Notes: generated from the letters alone by a model not told the origin. A DNA stretch of 64,000 bases from Frondihabitans sp. PAMC 28766 (GCF_001577365.1 NZ_CP014513.1:3534001-3598000), one strand, 5' to 3'. Positions 27,159-36,733 are shown, counted from the first letter of the stretch. Numbers and translations: made by a program.

Positions 27159-29679
27159 GAAGACCTGAGCCTATTGGCCGGTCGGGTCTTCAGCAAGTTG
27201 TTGACGCTGTTGACGACGGGGTGCGCAGTGAGGCCCGCCGAACCGAGCGAGATCGTCGTCGTGATGCGGATCGTGGCCGACTCGCCGGGCAGCAGAGTCA
27301 CGCGGGGCTCGTCGACGACAGCGGCCGGATCGAGGCGATCGACGTCGACGGTCAGGTCTTTCACGAAGGCCCGCGCGGTCGCCGTGACGACGTAGCCGCC
27401 CTCGACTTCGTCGACCGTGAAGTCGACGTCCGGCTCGGGCAGATCGAGGGCCGTGTCCTCGACGAAATACCAGAGCGCTCGGCGGGCCGAGGGGGCCGTG
27501 ACCACGATGAGCTGGTCTTCCGAGCGGCCTGCATCCGGCTGCCAGATCGCATCCTCGAGCACGATGGTCTCGTTCGAGCGGGGAGCCACATCGGCCGCGA
27601 TCAGCTGGCGAGCGAACGTCTCGCCGTCGAGCCCGACGCGCACGACCTCGATCGGCTCGGCCCAGCGTTCGCTCGTGTCGTTCGACAGGATCACCGCGAG
27701 CCCGCCGTCACGCGGCTGCACGGTCACGAGACGCTCGGCGTTCACGTCGCGCAGCGCGAACCAGAGCGGCTTGCGGCGACCGTCGCCGTCCACCGCGGCC
27801 CACGAGGCGACCGGCCAGCAGTCGTTCAGCTGCCAGATGATCGACCCCGTGGTGCGCGGCCACCACGACCTGAAGTGCTCGATGCCGTACGTGATCGCCC
27901 GCGCCTGGTTGAGCTGAGTGGCGAAGTGCCAGTCGTCGAATTCGGCCGGCTCGGGCAGGTGCTCGCCGAGCCCGCGCTTCAGCTTCGCGTTGCCGTCCTC
28001 CGCCTTCTGGTGCCACATCATTCCGGGCGAGGTCGGGCTCAGCGCGTCGTCGTGGATCGAGCGCTCGATCGTCGAGAACGCCGGCGGGCCCTGAAATCCG
28101 AACTCGGCGACGAAGCGCGGCACGGCGTCGCGGTAGGTGCGGTAGTCCTGCCGGTTCCAGACCTCCCACTCGTGCACGGTTCCGTCGTCGGGATCGCGCG
28201 GTGCGGAGGGCACCGCCGGGTTGAACGGGCTCGACGGCACATAGCCGCGCGTGGGGTCGAGCTCGAGCAGGATCGAGGGCAGCAGCCCTTCGTAGTACCC
28301 GTTGCCCCAGGTCTCGCCCTCGCCCATCGTCTCCTTCCAGCCCCAGTTCCAGTAGCCCTCGACGTTCTCGTTGCCGCCGTTCCACATGGCGAGCGCAGGA
28401 TGCGACGCGAGCCGCGTCACGTTCTCGCGCGCCTCGGCCTCGACCTCGTCCCAGATCTCGGGATCCTCCGCGTAGGCGGCGCACGCGAGCGCGAAGTCCT
28501 GCCAGACGAGGAGACCCTCGCGGTCGCAGACGTCGTAGAAGACGTCGCTCTCGTAGAGGCCGCCGCCCCAGACGCGCAGGAGGTTCATGCCGGCGTCCGT
28601 GGCGTCGGCGATGCGACGGGCGTAGTCGCCCGGCGTGACCCGAGGCACGAAGCAGTCCTCCGGGATCCAGTTGGCGCCCTTGATCCAGATCGGCTCGCCA
28701 TTGACTGTGATGGCGAAGCCGGTGCCGATCGCGTCGGGGTCAGGTCGACCGAGACGGTGCGGAACCCGATGTGGCGGCTCCAGCGGTCGAGTTCGGCGCC
28801 GTCTGTCGAGAGCACCGCGGTCACCTCGTAGAGGGGCTGGTCGCCGTGGCCGCGCGGCCACCAGAGTGCGGGGTCGGCGACGTCGAGTGTCACCGTGCCG
28901 GTGTCGGCCGAGAGGGTCCTCCGTGCGGTCGCCACCCGGCGACCAGCGGGATCGGTGACCTCCACGTCGATCTCGACGTCGTGGGCTCCCGTCCGCTCGA
29001 GCTCGACGTGCAGGTCGATCCGACCGGCGCCGTCGACGGTGACCACGGGACGCACCGAAGCGAGGCGCGCCGTCGACCACGCCTCGATCCGGATCGGCTT
29101 CCAGATGCCCGCCGTGATCAGCACGGGCCCCCAGTCCCAGCCGAAGTTGCAGGCCATCTTGCGGATCGCGTTGTAGGGGTAGGCGTTGCCGACGAACGGG
29201 CGCGCCCCGAGTCGATCCTGCGCCTGCTCGGCGTAGGTGAGGGCCGAGGCAAAGTCGATCGAGAGGTGACTGCTTTTGCTCTGCCGGCTGTCGCGGTCGT
29301 TCGCATCCAGAACGGATCGCAGATCGAAGCGATACGAGCGGTGCTGATTGCGCGTGCGGCCGATCTCGGTGCCGTCGAGGGTGAGCGTCGCGATGGTGTC
29401 GAGCCCCTCGGCGACGAGGTCGACTCGCTCGTGGCCTGCCCGGTCGATCTCGAGGTCGAGATCGTAGCGGACGTCGGTACGGCCGATCCACTGGACGCCC
29501 TGCTCGTTCAGGTCGATGTACGGGTCGGCGATGAGCCCCGCGGCCAGGAGGTCGGTGTGCACGGTGCCTGGCACGGTCGCCGGCACGGTGCGCGCGGAGC
29601 CGGCAGGGAACAGGCCGTCGGGGATCGGGCCGTCGACGAGCGTCAGGCGCCAGCCGTCTGTCAGGGTGGAGCGGATCAT
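27155..29679 (-). CDS. GH2 beta-mannosidase, one frameshift
   Basis: A GH2 exo-beta-mannosidase of about 841 residues if one base is restored. The N-terminal sugar-binding domain includes MACNFGWDWGPVLITAGIWKPI, a beta-mannosidase hallmark. The catalytic barrel has GANWIPED and LRVWGGGLYE, the acid/base Glu near 438 in WNGGNENVEG and the nucleophile Glu near 526 in RFVAEFGFQG. The frame changes at the G run 28736-28739 (plus strand): translation up to SVDLTP joins AIGTGFAITVNGEPIW after adding one C on the coding strand. Everything else is intact, so a sequencing error is plausible; otherwise the gene is dead. No signal peptide. It heads the GH2-sensor-ROK set. Confidence 0.9.
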
Positions 29680-29762
29680 CGGTGACCTCTCTGTCGCTGT
29701 GATGGGAGTTCGCCACCGCCTCGGATTCCCATGAAGACGCGGATCGAACTCTCTAACAATAC

Positions 29763-29792
29763 CTTAGTAAGTTTCTTTTCCGGTGCTACGCT
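29763..29792 (+). promoter_or_regulatory. Promoter of the TolB-like gene with an operator over the -35
   Basis: TTAGTA (29764-29769) and TACGCT (29787-29792) are spaced by 17 bp. The GTG start lies 6 nt after the -10, giving a leaderless transcript. The -35 is embedded in the palindrome CTTA-G-TAAG (29763-29771), positioned for repression by the nearby ROK/LacI-like regulators, whose operon starts divergently at 29679. Confidence 0.55.
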
Positions 29793-29798
29793 GACTCT

Positions 29799-31190
29799 GT
29801 GAACTCATCTCAACGTGGACTGTTCCACGCAAACCAGGACATCGGGGATGTCGGGGTGGCGGGTTCCGTCACGTTCGACGGCTCCACGTACACGGTGGTC
29901 GGCAGCGGTCAGAACATGTGGTTCGGCGAAGACGCCTTCCACTACGTCTGGCGCAAGGTCGAGGGCGACCTCTCGCTCGCAGCCGACATCGCCTTCCTCG
30001 GCGACGGGCACGAAGAACACCGCAAGGCGTGCCTCGTGATCCGCCAGAACCTCGAGCCCCAATCGGTCTACGCGGACATCGCCGTCCACGGCGACGGTCT
30101 GACCAGCCTGCAGTATCGGCCGTCGGTCGGCGTGCCGACGCAGGAAGTGCAGTCGAACGTCACGGCACCGTCGCGCGTCGCGATCGAGCGCCGCGGCAAG
30201 TACGTCTCGGCCACGGTCGACGGCGTGCCCTCGGGCGGATCGGTGCGCCTCGAGCTCGACGAGCCGTACTACATCGGCCTCGGCGTCTGCTCGCACGCAC
30301 GCGGGGTCGCCGAGAGCGCGCTCTTCTCGCAGGTGACACTGGCCCCGGTCGAATCGACCGGCGCTCTCGTCAGCACTCTCGAGACGATCGACATCGCTTC
30401 GACCGACCGCCGCACCGTGCACGTCTTCGACACGCACATGGAGGCGCCGAACTGGACCGACGACGACCGCCTGATCTTCAACAGCGGCGGCAAGCTGTTC
30501 GCGATCCCTGCCGTCGGCGGCGACGTCTCGCCGATCGACACCGCCTTCGCCGACCACTGCAACAACGACCACGGCCTCTCGCCCGACGGCACCCGCATCG
30601 CCATCAGCGACCAGTCGCAGGGCGACGGCCACTCGAGGGTCTACACGCTGCCAATCGGCGGCGGCACGCCGACGCTCCTCACCGAAGGCGCGCCCTCCTA
30701 CTGGCACGGCTGGTCGCCCGACGGCTCGACGATCGCCTTCTGCGGCCAGCGTGACGGCGTCTTCGGCATCTTCACGATCCCCGCCGGCGGCGGCGACGAG
30801 GTGCGCCTGACCACGGCGGTGAAGCTCGACGACGGCCCGGAGTACTCCCCCGACGGCGAGTGGATCTACTTCAACTCCGACCGCACCGGTCTGATGCAGA
30901 TCTGGCGGATGCACGCCGACGGCACCGCCCTCGAGCAGGTCACCGACGACGGCTCGGGCAACTGGTTCCCGCACCTGTCGCCCGACGGTTCGCTGATGTC
31001 GTTCCTGGCCTACGATGCCGATGTCGACGGCCACCCGGCCGGCAAGGACGTGGCACTGCGGCTCCTCGACACAGCGACCGGCGAGGTGACGACGCTCGCC
31101 CGCCTCTTCGGTGGCCAGGGCACGATCAACGTGCCCTCGTGGTCGCCCGACGGCAAGCGCCTCGCGTTCGTCAGCTACGCCTACCTCTAG
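29799..31190 (+). CDS. TolB-like WD40/PD40 propeller protein
   Basis: 463 residues. Residues 15-190 form a beta-sandwich resembling DUF1349/concanavalin-like domains (FHYVWRKVEGDLSLAADIAFLG, KACLVIRQNLEPQSVYADIAVHGDG). From about 215 onward there are six PD40-type repeats with the SPDGxxIxFxS pattern: LSPDGTRIAISDQ, WSPDGSTIAFCGQ, YSPDGEWIYFNSD, LSPDGSLMSFLAY, WSPDGKRLAFVSY. No signal peptide, so it is not the periplasmic TolB of Gram-negatives. It is divergent from the GH2 operon and may bind or report on oligosaccharides. The leaderless GTG start is supported by the promoter geometry. Confidence 0.85.
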   Translation: MNSSQRGLFHANQDIGDVGVAGSVTFDGSTYTVVGSGQNMWFGEDAFHYVWRKVEGDLSLAADIAFLGDGHEEHRKACLVIRQNLEPQSVYADIAVHGDGLTSLQYRPSVGVPTQEVQSNVTAPSRVAIERRGKYVSATVDGVPSGGSVRLELDEPYYIGLGVCSHARGVAESALFSQVTLAPVESTGALVSTLETIDIASTDRRTVHVFDTHMEAPNWTDDDRLIFNSGGKLFAIPAVGGDVSPIDTAFADHCNNDHGLSPDGTRIAISDQSQGDGHSRVYTLPIGGGTPTLLTEGAPSYWHGWSPDGSTIAFCGQRDGVFGIFTIPAGGGDEVRLTTAVKLDDGPEYSPDGEWIYFNSDRTGLMQIWRMHADGTALEQVTDDGSGNWFPHLSPDGSLMSFLAYDADVDGHPAGKDVALRLLDTATGEVTTLARLFGGQGTINVPSWSPDGKRLAFVSYAYL

Positions 31191-31263
31191 CCTCGCCTCG
31201 CCTCGCCTCGCCTCGCCTCGATCGTCCGTGCCCGGCAGTTCGCGCCGTGCCCGGCAGTTCGCG
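31191..31263. repeat. Short tandem repeats after the TolB-like gene
   Basis: Six copies of CCTCG (31191-31220) start immediately after the TAG stop. They are followed by a 19-bp direct duplication, CCGTGCCCGGCAGTTCGCG, at 31226-31244 and 31245-31263. Both look like replication slippage products at the edge of the glycoside locus. Confidence 0.9.
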
Positions 31264-31668
31264 CGGGCCGGCTCCGATCTGCCGGGCGCTGTCGTGCGCC
31301 GCGTCGACGGTCTCGGATCCCGGGCCGCGCGAACCCACGTGCGGATACCGCCCCCCAGCGTGCGAACTCAACGCCCGGGCCAAACGCCCCCTCGGCGCTC
31401 TGCAGCCCTGCGAAGCTGCTGCGACGTCGGCCGCGGACGTCTGAGGTCCGTCCATGGTTCGGCTAATGGCTGGCACCGAAAAACGTTGAGTCAGAAACGA
31501 GGTTGCGGCTCCAATCGGCATGACTTGCCCTTTGGCGCTCCATTTCGGCCAACGATGGTCGACGTCCTCATAGGCAACGAAAGCGGAAAGACTGATTAAT
31601 CTGCTTCTTGGGTGGTCGTACGATGACTCGCGGTCGTTTTCATCACCGCCAAGGACTCGAGGTGACTG
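31264..31668. other. Non-coding junction region
   Basis: About 400 bp with no frame that resembles a protein on either strand. GC content drops from about 31470 (TTGAGTCAGAAACGAGG and nearby). It separates the glycoside locus from the accessory region. I see no RNA gene or clear terminator in it. Confidence 0.5.
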
Positions 31669-32355
31669 GTGCGCGCAGAGGAAGTGGTCTTGCTCGTCGT
31701 GGATCTAGTCGGCACGTTCGCATTTGCACTGAATGGGGCCTTGACGGCGATCCGGACGGTGCGTGTCGACATCGTGGGAGTGCTCGTTCTCGGCCTGGTA
31801 ACCGCCACCGGCGGTGGCATAGTCCGCGATGTCCTTCTTGGCCGGCTGCCGCCCTCGACATTCACTGATTGGCGGTACCTGGCGACCGCGGCAGCCGGCT
31901 CTTTGATTGCCTTCCTGATCGGTCGACGATTGGAACGGTTGTCGGGCGCTATTGACCTGTTCGATGCCATCGGGCTGAGCTTCTTCGCGGTCAACGGAGC
32001 CCTTACAGCTCTCGCTGCAGGCGCTGGGCCACTCCAGGCGACGCTGCTGGGTGTCGTCACCGCCGTAGGTGGCGGCACGATTCGGGACGTCATGATTGGC
32101 CAGGTGCCGACCGTGCTCTCCTCGGGGCTGTACGCGGTACCCGCCGCAGTTGCCTCCGGCGGCGCTGTGGGGTTGATGAGTGCGGGACTCGGGGCGTGGC
32201 CGTTTCTCACGGTCGCAGCTGCCGCCTGCTTTGCCTTTCGGATGGTCGGCCTTCGACGCGGGTGGGGCGCTCCCGTACCCCGGGGCCACGACATCGGCGG
32301 TGGCAGCCCTGAGACAGCGACGAAGAAACACGACCCGATGAGTGAGAGGCCCTAG
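31669..32355 (+). CDS. TRIC-type cation channel (UPF0126/YadS family)
   Basis: 228 residues, seven predicted helices. The family duplication is clear: GTFAFALNGALTAIRTV...TATGGGIVRDVLLG is repeated as SFFAVNGALTALAAG...TAVGGGTIRDVMIG. The GGG kinks and the basic residue after each are the ion-path elements of prokaryotic TRIC channels. GTG at 31669 with GAGGTG upstream. The C terminus has a short polar tail. It is followed by the M20 gene 73 bp later in the same direction, without an obvious functional link. Confidence 0.9.
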   Translation: MRAEEVVLLVVDLVGTFAFALNGALTAIRTVRVDIVGVLVLGLVTATGGGIVRDVLLGRLPPSTFTDWRYLATAAAGSLIAFLIGRRLERLSGAIDLFDAIGLSFFAVNGALTALAAGAGPLQATLLGVVTAVGGGTIRDVMIGQVPTVLSSGLYAVPAAVASGGAVGLMSAGLGAWPFLTVAAAACFAFRMVGLRRGWGAPVPRGHDIGGGSPETATKKHDPMSERP

Positions 32356-32427
32356 CCTCCTGCTTGCGTGCGGGACTACTGTCGCGGTCAGCCGCGACAG
32401 CCGTCGCAGGGCGAGGAAGGTGAAGGC

Positions 32428-33684
32428 ATGAGTGCAATCGAGAACTTGCTATCCGGGGTGGATGACACCCGGGCTTGGCAAGAAGACCTCTACCGTGACT
32501 TGCATTCACACCCGGAGCTTTCCCATCAGGAGCATCGCACGTCCGAGAAGATTGCGGAACGCCTGAAGGCGTTGGGCTTCACCACGACGTCGGGCATCGG
32601 CGGGACCGGTGTTGTCGGTGTGCTCGAGAACGGCGATGGGCCCGTGGTGCTGCTCCGGGCCGACATGGACGCGCTGCCAGTTCGCGAAACGACCGGACTG
32701 GACTACGCCAGTGACGTCACCTCAACAAACGATGAGGGCGACGAAGTGCCCGTCGCCCACGCCTGCGGCCACGACGTGCACGTCACATGCTTGCTTGGCG
32801 CCGCCGACATTTTCTCCCACCACACCGCTGATTGGCATGGCACGTTGATTGCGCTGTTCCAGCCGGCCGAAGAAACCGGTGATGGTGCGCGCGGCATGGT
32901 CGATGACAACCTCGCCGGGATCGTGCCCCAACCGGACGTCGCGCTCGCCCAGCATGTTCTCGCGTTCCCCTCTGGCCAGGTCGGCACCCAGCCCGGGCCT
33001 GTGCTTTCCGCGGCTGACAGTGTCCGCGTGACCGTCTACGGGCGGGGCGGGCACGGTTCGATGCCGCAGGCGACCATCGACCCCGTCGTGCTCGGTGCGC
33101 TCATAGCGATCCGCCTCAACATCGTCGTCTCCCGCGAGGTAGCACCGACCGACACCGCCGTTCTGACCGTCGGCAGTCTCGTCGCGGGGACCAAGAGCAA
33201 CGTCATCGCCGACCACGCGATCTTGCAACTCAACCTCCGCACCTACAACGACGCCACACGGACGCGGATGATCGCGGCAATCGAGCGAATCGTGAAAGCC
33301 GAGTGCGAAGCCTCGGACAGCCCGAAACCACCCGAATTCGAATACTTCGACCGGTTCCCGCTGACCAGCAACGACGACGACATCACCGCCAAAGTGGCCG
33401 ACGCATTCGCGCAGCCATTCGGCGACCGCGCCATCACGCTCGGCCAGCAGACGGCCAGCGAAGACTTCAGCGACATCCCGAACGCGCTCGGTGTGCCGTA
33501 CACGTACTGGGGCATTGGAGGGACCGATACCAGCCTCTACGCAAAGGCCGAAAAGGCCGGGCGCGTCAACGAGGACATCCCCGTCAATCACTCCCCGAAC
33601 TTCGCTCCGGTCATACAACCCACCCTGGACACGGGCACCGCCGCAATGATCACTGCAGCAGCAGCATGGCTCATTGTGTCCTGA
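32428..33684 (+). CDS. M20D-family amidohydrolase/aminoacylase
   Basis: 418 residues, matching hippurate hydrolase/N-acyl-amino-acid amidohydrolases. Metal ligands are Cys113 and His115 in HACGHDVH and Glu148/Glu149 in FQPAEETGDGARGM; ASEDFS and the terminal HSPNF provide the remaining sites. The dimerisation domain carries GRGGHGSMPQ. ATG at 32428 with GAGGAAGGTG upstream. It would release an amino acid from an N-acyl conjugate in the cytoplasm. The natural substrate (hippurate, IAA conjugates, acetylated amino acids) cannot be distinguished. Confidence 0.92.
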   Translation: MSAIENLLSGVDDTRAWQEDLYRDLHSHPELSHQEHRTSEKIAERLKALGFTTTSGIGGTGVVGVLENGDGPVVLLRADMDALPVRETTGLDYASDVTSTNDEGDEVPVAHACGHDVHVTCLLGAADIFSHHTADWHGTLIALFQPAEETGDGARGMVDDNLAGIVPQPDVALAQHVLAFPSGQVGTQPGPVLSAADSVRVTVYGRGGHGSMPQATIDPVVLGALIAIRLNIVVSREVAPTDTAVLTVGSLVAGTKSNVIADHAILQLNLRTYNDATRTRMIAAIERIVKAECEASDSPKPPEFEYFDRFPLTSNDDDITAKVADAFAQPFGDRAITLGQQTASEDFSDIPNALGVPYTYWGIGGTDTSLYAKAEKAGRVNEDIPVNHSPNFAPVIQPTLDTGTAAMITAAAAWLIVS

Positions 33685-33940
33685 AGGAGCCCCCTGTGGC
33701 TCTTCCCTTGCGGACGTGTGCTGGTCGCCTCAGGCGTTCCTTTTGTGAGTTGGTTGGGAGCTACCGGTTTGTCTATGTCAAGGATTTCTGGCGCCGGGAT
33801 GACGGTGGAAGTTGGCCCCACTGAGAGCGGTCCAATCCTTTGAAATAGGGGACTTCCGAGTCGTTGTGCGGTGGTGGTTCCGTGAAGTAGCGGCTCTCGT
33901 TGCAGAGGGAGGACGTCCCGCCGCAAACTAGGCTCGCGAT

Positions 33941-34294
33941 ATGAATGGCGTCCCCGTCGACATCGACTTGTCGTTCCTTCACGGCAAGAGGCTTGAGTCC
34001 GTATCTTTCACTCAGTTCCAACTCCAGTTGCTTTTCGACGACCAGGTGTGGTTGTCCATCGAGTCCGTCTATCGGATCGACAAGGATGGAAGCGCTTTGT
34101 CCTATGACGAGATCAGGGGTGGTGCCGCCGAGGTTGTTGCTCTCCTGGACATGGTTGTGACCAACGCCTATCGCCTGGACGAATATGCGATTCGCATAGA
34201 GTTTGGAGACAGTCGCGCGCTTGAGGCCGTCGACAATTCGGTGCAGTACGAGAGCTTCCAGATTTGGAACGGTGACGATGTCATCGTCGTGTGA
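33941..34294 (+). CDS. Hypothetical protein, acidic
   Basis: 117 residues, rich in Asp, Glu, Val and Tyr, without signal or membrane segment. The pattern (KRLESVSFTQFQLQLLFDDQVWLSIES, then IRIEFGDSRALEA, ending SFQIWNGDDVIVV) is a beta-rich single domain similar in style to small immunity-like proteins found alone in actinobacteria. I cannot name a family. GC content is lower than the surrounding genes, and the next feature is an IS21 remnant, suggesting transfer. Confidence 0.6.
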   Translation: MNGVPVDIDLSFLHGKRLESVSFTQFQLQLLFDDQVWLSIESVYRIDKDGSALSYDEIRGGAAEVVALLDMVVTNAYRLDEYAIRIEFGDSRALEAVDNSVQYESFQIWNGDDVIVV

Positions 34295-34319
34295 ACCTTG
34301 GCAAGAGCTTTTTTTTGAG

Positions 34320-34886
34320 TCAGTCGGACCCTTGGCTCGAACCGGACAGTTGACGTTGTTCTCGGCTGTGTGCGAGGCGGTAGGAGTGGGTGCCGGTTTC
34401 GATGATGGTGCCGTAGAACGTGAGCCGGTCGACGATCGCGGCGCAAAGACGCGGGTCGGTGAAGGTTTTCGTCCAGCCGGAGAACGACTCATTGGAAGCG
34501 ATCGCGATGGAGTTGTTCTCTTCCCGTTCGGTGAGGACCTGGAAGAGGAGTTCGGCGCCTCTGCGGTCGAGTTCCATGTAGCCGAGTTCGTCGATCATGA
34601 GCAGGTCGACTCTCCCGTAGCGGGCGAGCGTTCGGGCGAGGTTCTTCTCATCGGCCGCCTCGACGAGTTCGTTCACGAGCCTGGTCGCGAGCGTGTATTT
34701 GACCCGGAACCCCTTCTCCGCGGCCGCCTTCCCAAGGCCGATGAGGAGGTGGCTTTTGCCTGTCCCGGAGTCACCGATGAGACAAAGCGGCTGACCTCGG
34801 CGGACCCACTCGCCGGTGGCAAGAGTGTTGATGGTGGCTGGGTTGATGTTCGCGTTGGCGTCGAAATGAATCGGCCTGGGTTTAGT
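34320..34886 (-). pseudogene. istB: IS21-family IstB ATPase, 5'-truncated
   Basis: About 188 codons of the transposition helper IstB. Walker A is GDSGTGKSHLL and Walker B is LLMIDELGY; the C terminus SIAIASNESFSGWTKTFTDPRLCAAIVDRLTF is complete. The N-terminal 50-80 residues and the whole istA gene are missing: homology starts at IHFDANANINPATINTLATG, immediately beside the esterase stop at 34889. It is therefore a broken IS21 relic. Confidence 0.85.
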
Positions 34887-34888
34887 TC

Positions 34889-35809
34889 CTAGGGCCTTAT
34901 CCGCTGTGTCAAGAACAGTCCGGCGCGATCGAGTGCCTCATGAGCTTCGTCCAACGAGCCAGCGAACATCTGGAACACGTGCGGCACGTCGGCCGTGACA
35001 TCGAGGATCACGTCAACTCCCGCGTCGCGAGCGAGCTCGGCCATGCGCGTGGAGTCGTCGAGCAGCACCTCGTTCGTCCCTACCTGTAATAGCAGGGGTG
35101 GGAATCCGGTCGGGTCGGCGTAGACCGCGGGCGACAGGAGCGGCTGTTTCGGGTCGGCGTCACCCCGGTAGAGCGCGCGGTTGGGCGCAACACTTTCCCG
35201 GGTAATGATCGGGTCGAGAGTGGCCTTGGTCTCGTTACTCATTCCCGTGCCTTCATTGTCGAGGCCCGGCGAGAAAGCGGCGACTGCTGCCGGCATCGGG
35301 AGCCCCAGCTCGCGCGCGCGGAGCAGCGTCGTGATGGTCAGGCCGCCGCCGGCCGAGTCGCCGGCGAACGCGATGCTCGACGGTGCATGTCCGTCGTCGA
35401 GAAGGGCTCGGTAGGCGGCCGTTGTGTCGTCGATGGCAGCGGGGAACGGGTGCTCTGGGGCGAGCCGATAGTCGACGGAGTAGGCCGTGTAGCCGGTGCG
35501 GACGACGAGCTCTGCTGTGAGACCGAGCTGCGTTTCGGGCGAGCCGACGACGAACGAGCCGCCGTGGAAGTACAGGATCGTTCCGTGTCGAGATTCGCCC
35601 GTCGGCTCGATCTTGAGGCTGCGGCTTCCCCCGAGTTCGACTTCCGAGGTGCGGATGCCGTCGGGCACCTTCAGCGTGCTCATGAAGGTGGCGAACCCGG
35701 CTCGGGCGTCTCCGATCGAGGCTCGCACCTCGTCCAGCGACCGATTGCTGAAGAGTGGTGTGAAGCGGCGCATCTGCGCGTCGATGGCCTGGCGTTGTTC
35801 ACGCGTCAT
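34889..35809 (-). CDS. Alpha/beta-hydrolase of the hormone-sensitive lipase (HSL) group
   Basis: 306 residues. The oxyanion motif HGGSF at 82-86 and nucleophile Ser152 in GDSAGGG define the HSL/family IV esterases; the acid lies in EVLLDDS (about 247-253) and the catalytic His is His277 in ADVPHVFQ. No signal peptide. It acts on short-chain esters. ATG at 35809. The divergent MarR gene starts 74 bp away, with two copies of a palindromic motif between them, so this gene is probably MarR-controlled. Confidence 0.93.
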   Translation of the reverse strand: MTREQRQAIDAQMRRFTPLFSNRSLDEVRASIGDARAGFATFMSTLKVPDGIRTSEVELGGSRSLKIEPTGESRHGTILYFHGGSFVVGSPETQLGLTAELVVRTGYTAYSVDYRLAPEHPFPAAIDDTTAAYRALLDDGHAPSSIAFAGDSAGGGLTITTLLRARELGLPMPAAVAAFSPGLDNEGTGMSNETKATLDPIITRESVAPNRALYRGDADPKQPLLSPAVYADPTGFPPLLLQVGTNEVLLDDSTRMAELARDAGVDVILDVTADVPHVFQMFAGSLDEAHEALDRAGLFLTQRIRP

Positions 35810-35848
35810 GAGATCTCCTTCGTGTTCTCCCCGGGTACGTGCCCAGGC

Positions 35849-35891
35849 AGTTCATGCCGTGGCAACAGTGTAGAGTTCATGCCATGGCAAC
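35849..35891. promoter_or_regulatory. MarR-type operator pair overlapping the marR start
   Basis: An 18-bp direct repeat, AGTTCATGCCRTGGCAAC, occurs at 35849-35866 and 35874-35891, 25 bp apart. Each contains the palindrome TGCC-R-TGGCA. The second copy includes the marR ATG (35884). TAGAGT at 35871-35876 is a possible -10, which would make the transcript leaderless. Confidence 0.7.
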
Positions 35892-36360
35892 ACAATCCCC
35901 CGGCGCGACGGAAGTCGCCATGGCCTTCTTCGCCGACCTCGTCCGCTGCGAGGTACGCCTCTACAACCAGTTCAACGACGAATTGCGAGCGGCACACGGC
36001 ATCGTCACCTCGCAACTGGACTTCATGCGATTCATTCGCGACCACGACAGCCCTCGCACGACCGACATGGCCGCTGAATTTGCCATTGGCGTCGGAGCCG
36101 TGAGCAAGGGGATGGACCGCCTCGAGGCGCACGGGCTCATCACGCGGCTGCCGAACCCGGCTAACCGGCGCTCATCGATCCTGGCCCTGACCGACGAAGG
36201 GCTCGCGCTGGTCGACGCGGCCGAGGCGTCGTTCGAAACACGACTCGTTCAGATCCTGAGCGCCGCCGCATCGCCGTCTGATTTGGCCGCAACAGCCTCC
36301 GTCTTGGCCCGGCTCCGCGCTGACCTCGAGCGGGACGGGCTGGGGACGCCCGTCGGCTGA
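35884..36360 (+). CDS. MarR-family regulator
   Basis: 158 residues with the MarR winged helix: LDFMRFIRDHDSPRTTDMAAEFAIGVGAVSKGMDRLEAHGLITRLPNPANRRSSILALTDEGLAL, where the DRR-like wing is NPANRRS. The ATG at 35884 is preferred because the upstream ATG would place the operator in coding sequence. Divergent from the HSL esterase; likely represses both genes and responds to a phenolic or ester-derived ligand. Confidence 0.9.
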   Translation: MATQSPGATEVAMAFFADLVRCEVRLYNQFNDELRAAHGIVTSQLDFMRFIRDHDSPRTTDMAAEFAIGVGAVSKGMDRLEAHGLITRLPNPANRRSSILALTDEGLALVDAAEASFETRLVQILSAAASPSDLAATASVLARLRADLERDGLGTPVG

Positions 36361-36419
36361 CCCGCAAACCCGGGTCGCAGGGCGGAGCCAAGTTCGGTGG
36401 CCTGTATCGGATCCCGTCG

Positions 36420-36562
36420 TCGTGTCCGACAAGCTCAAGCTCGCCGAAGCGGCGAAGGCAAAGGACGCCCGGCCAAGGAGGCCGCAAAGCTCGTCGGATG
36501 GGGCCGCGCTGCTCTATACCGGCGTCAGCAGGCCCTCGCGGCCCGCGGATGCACCAGCGTGT
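36420..36562 (+). pseudogene. Serine recombinase/resolvase C-terminal relic
   Basis: The DNA-binding end of a resolvase is readable across a frameshift: SDKLKLAEAAKAK in one frame, then GRPAKEAAKLVGWGRAALYRRQ and ALAARGCTSV plus stop in the next. This is the Hin-type helix-turn-helix that ends serine recombinases. The catalytic domain is missing. Frame change occurs near 36460. Confidence 0.6.
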
Positions 36563-36721
36563 AGGTGACTCGTGGACCCGGTCGAGCGGTGGCGCGTCCT
36601 TCGACTGCATGTCGAAGGCCAAATCCCGCTTGCCACGTTCCATGGATTCACACCATCACCGGACGCGCCGGGCAAACGCTTGCACCGGCTCTACCGCATG
36701 TACTCAGAAGATGATTCGGCC
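36563..36721 (+). pseudogene. Transposase N-terminal fragment (IS481/Mu type)
   Basis: After the recombinase stop a frame reads RWRVLRLHVEGQIPLATF, the start of helix-turn-helix transposases of the IS481/rve group, followed by a scrambled linker and LHRLYRM, the end of that helix-turn-helix. About 45 residues, then unrelated sequence. Low-confidence relic. Confidence 0.4.
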
Positions 36722-36733
36722 GAAGCGCAGTAC

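Noticed and set aside
29799..31190. Genuine periplasmic TolB of a Tol-Pal system
   Set aside because: No signal peptide, no other tol genes, and the host is Gram-positive-like; only the PD40 repeats are shared.
31191..31263. Short tandem repeats as a CRISPR-like array
   Set aside because: Units are 5 and 19 bp and directly abutting, with no spacers and no cas genes nearby.
33685..33720. Rho-independent terminator after the M20 gene
   Set aside because: The GAGCC/GGCTC stem is only 5 bp and is not followed by a T run.
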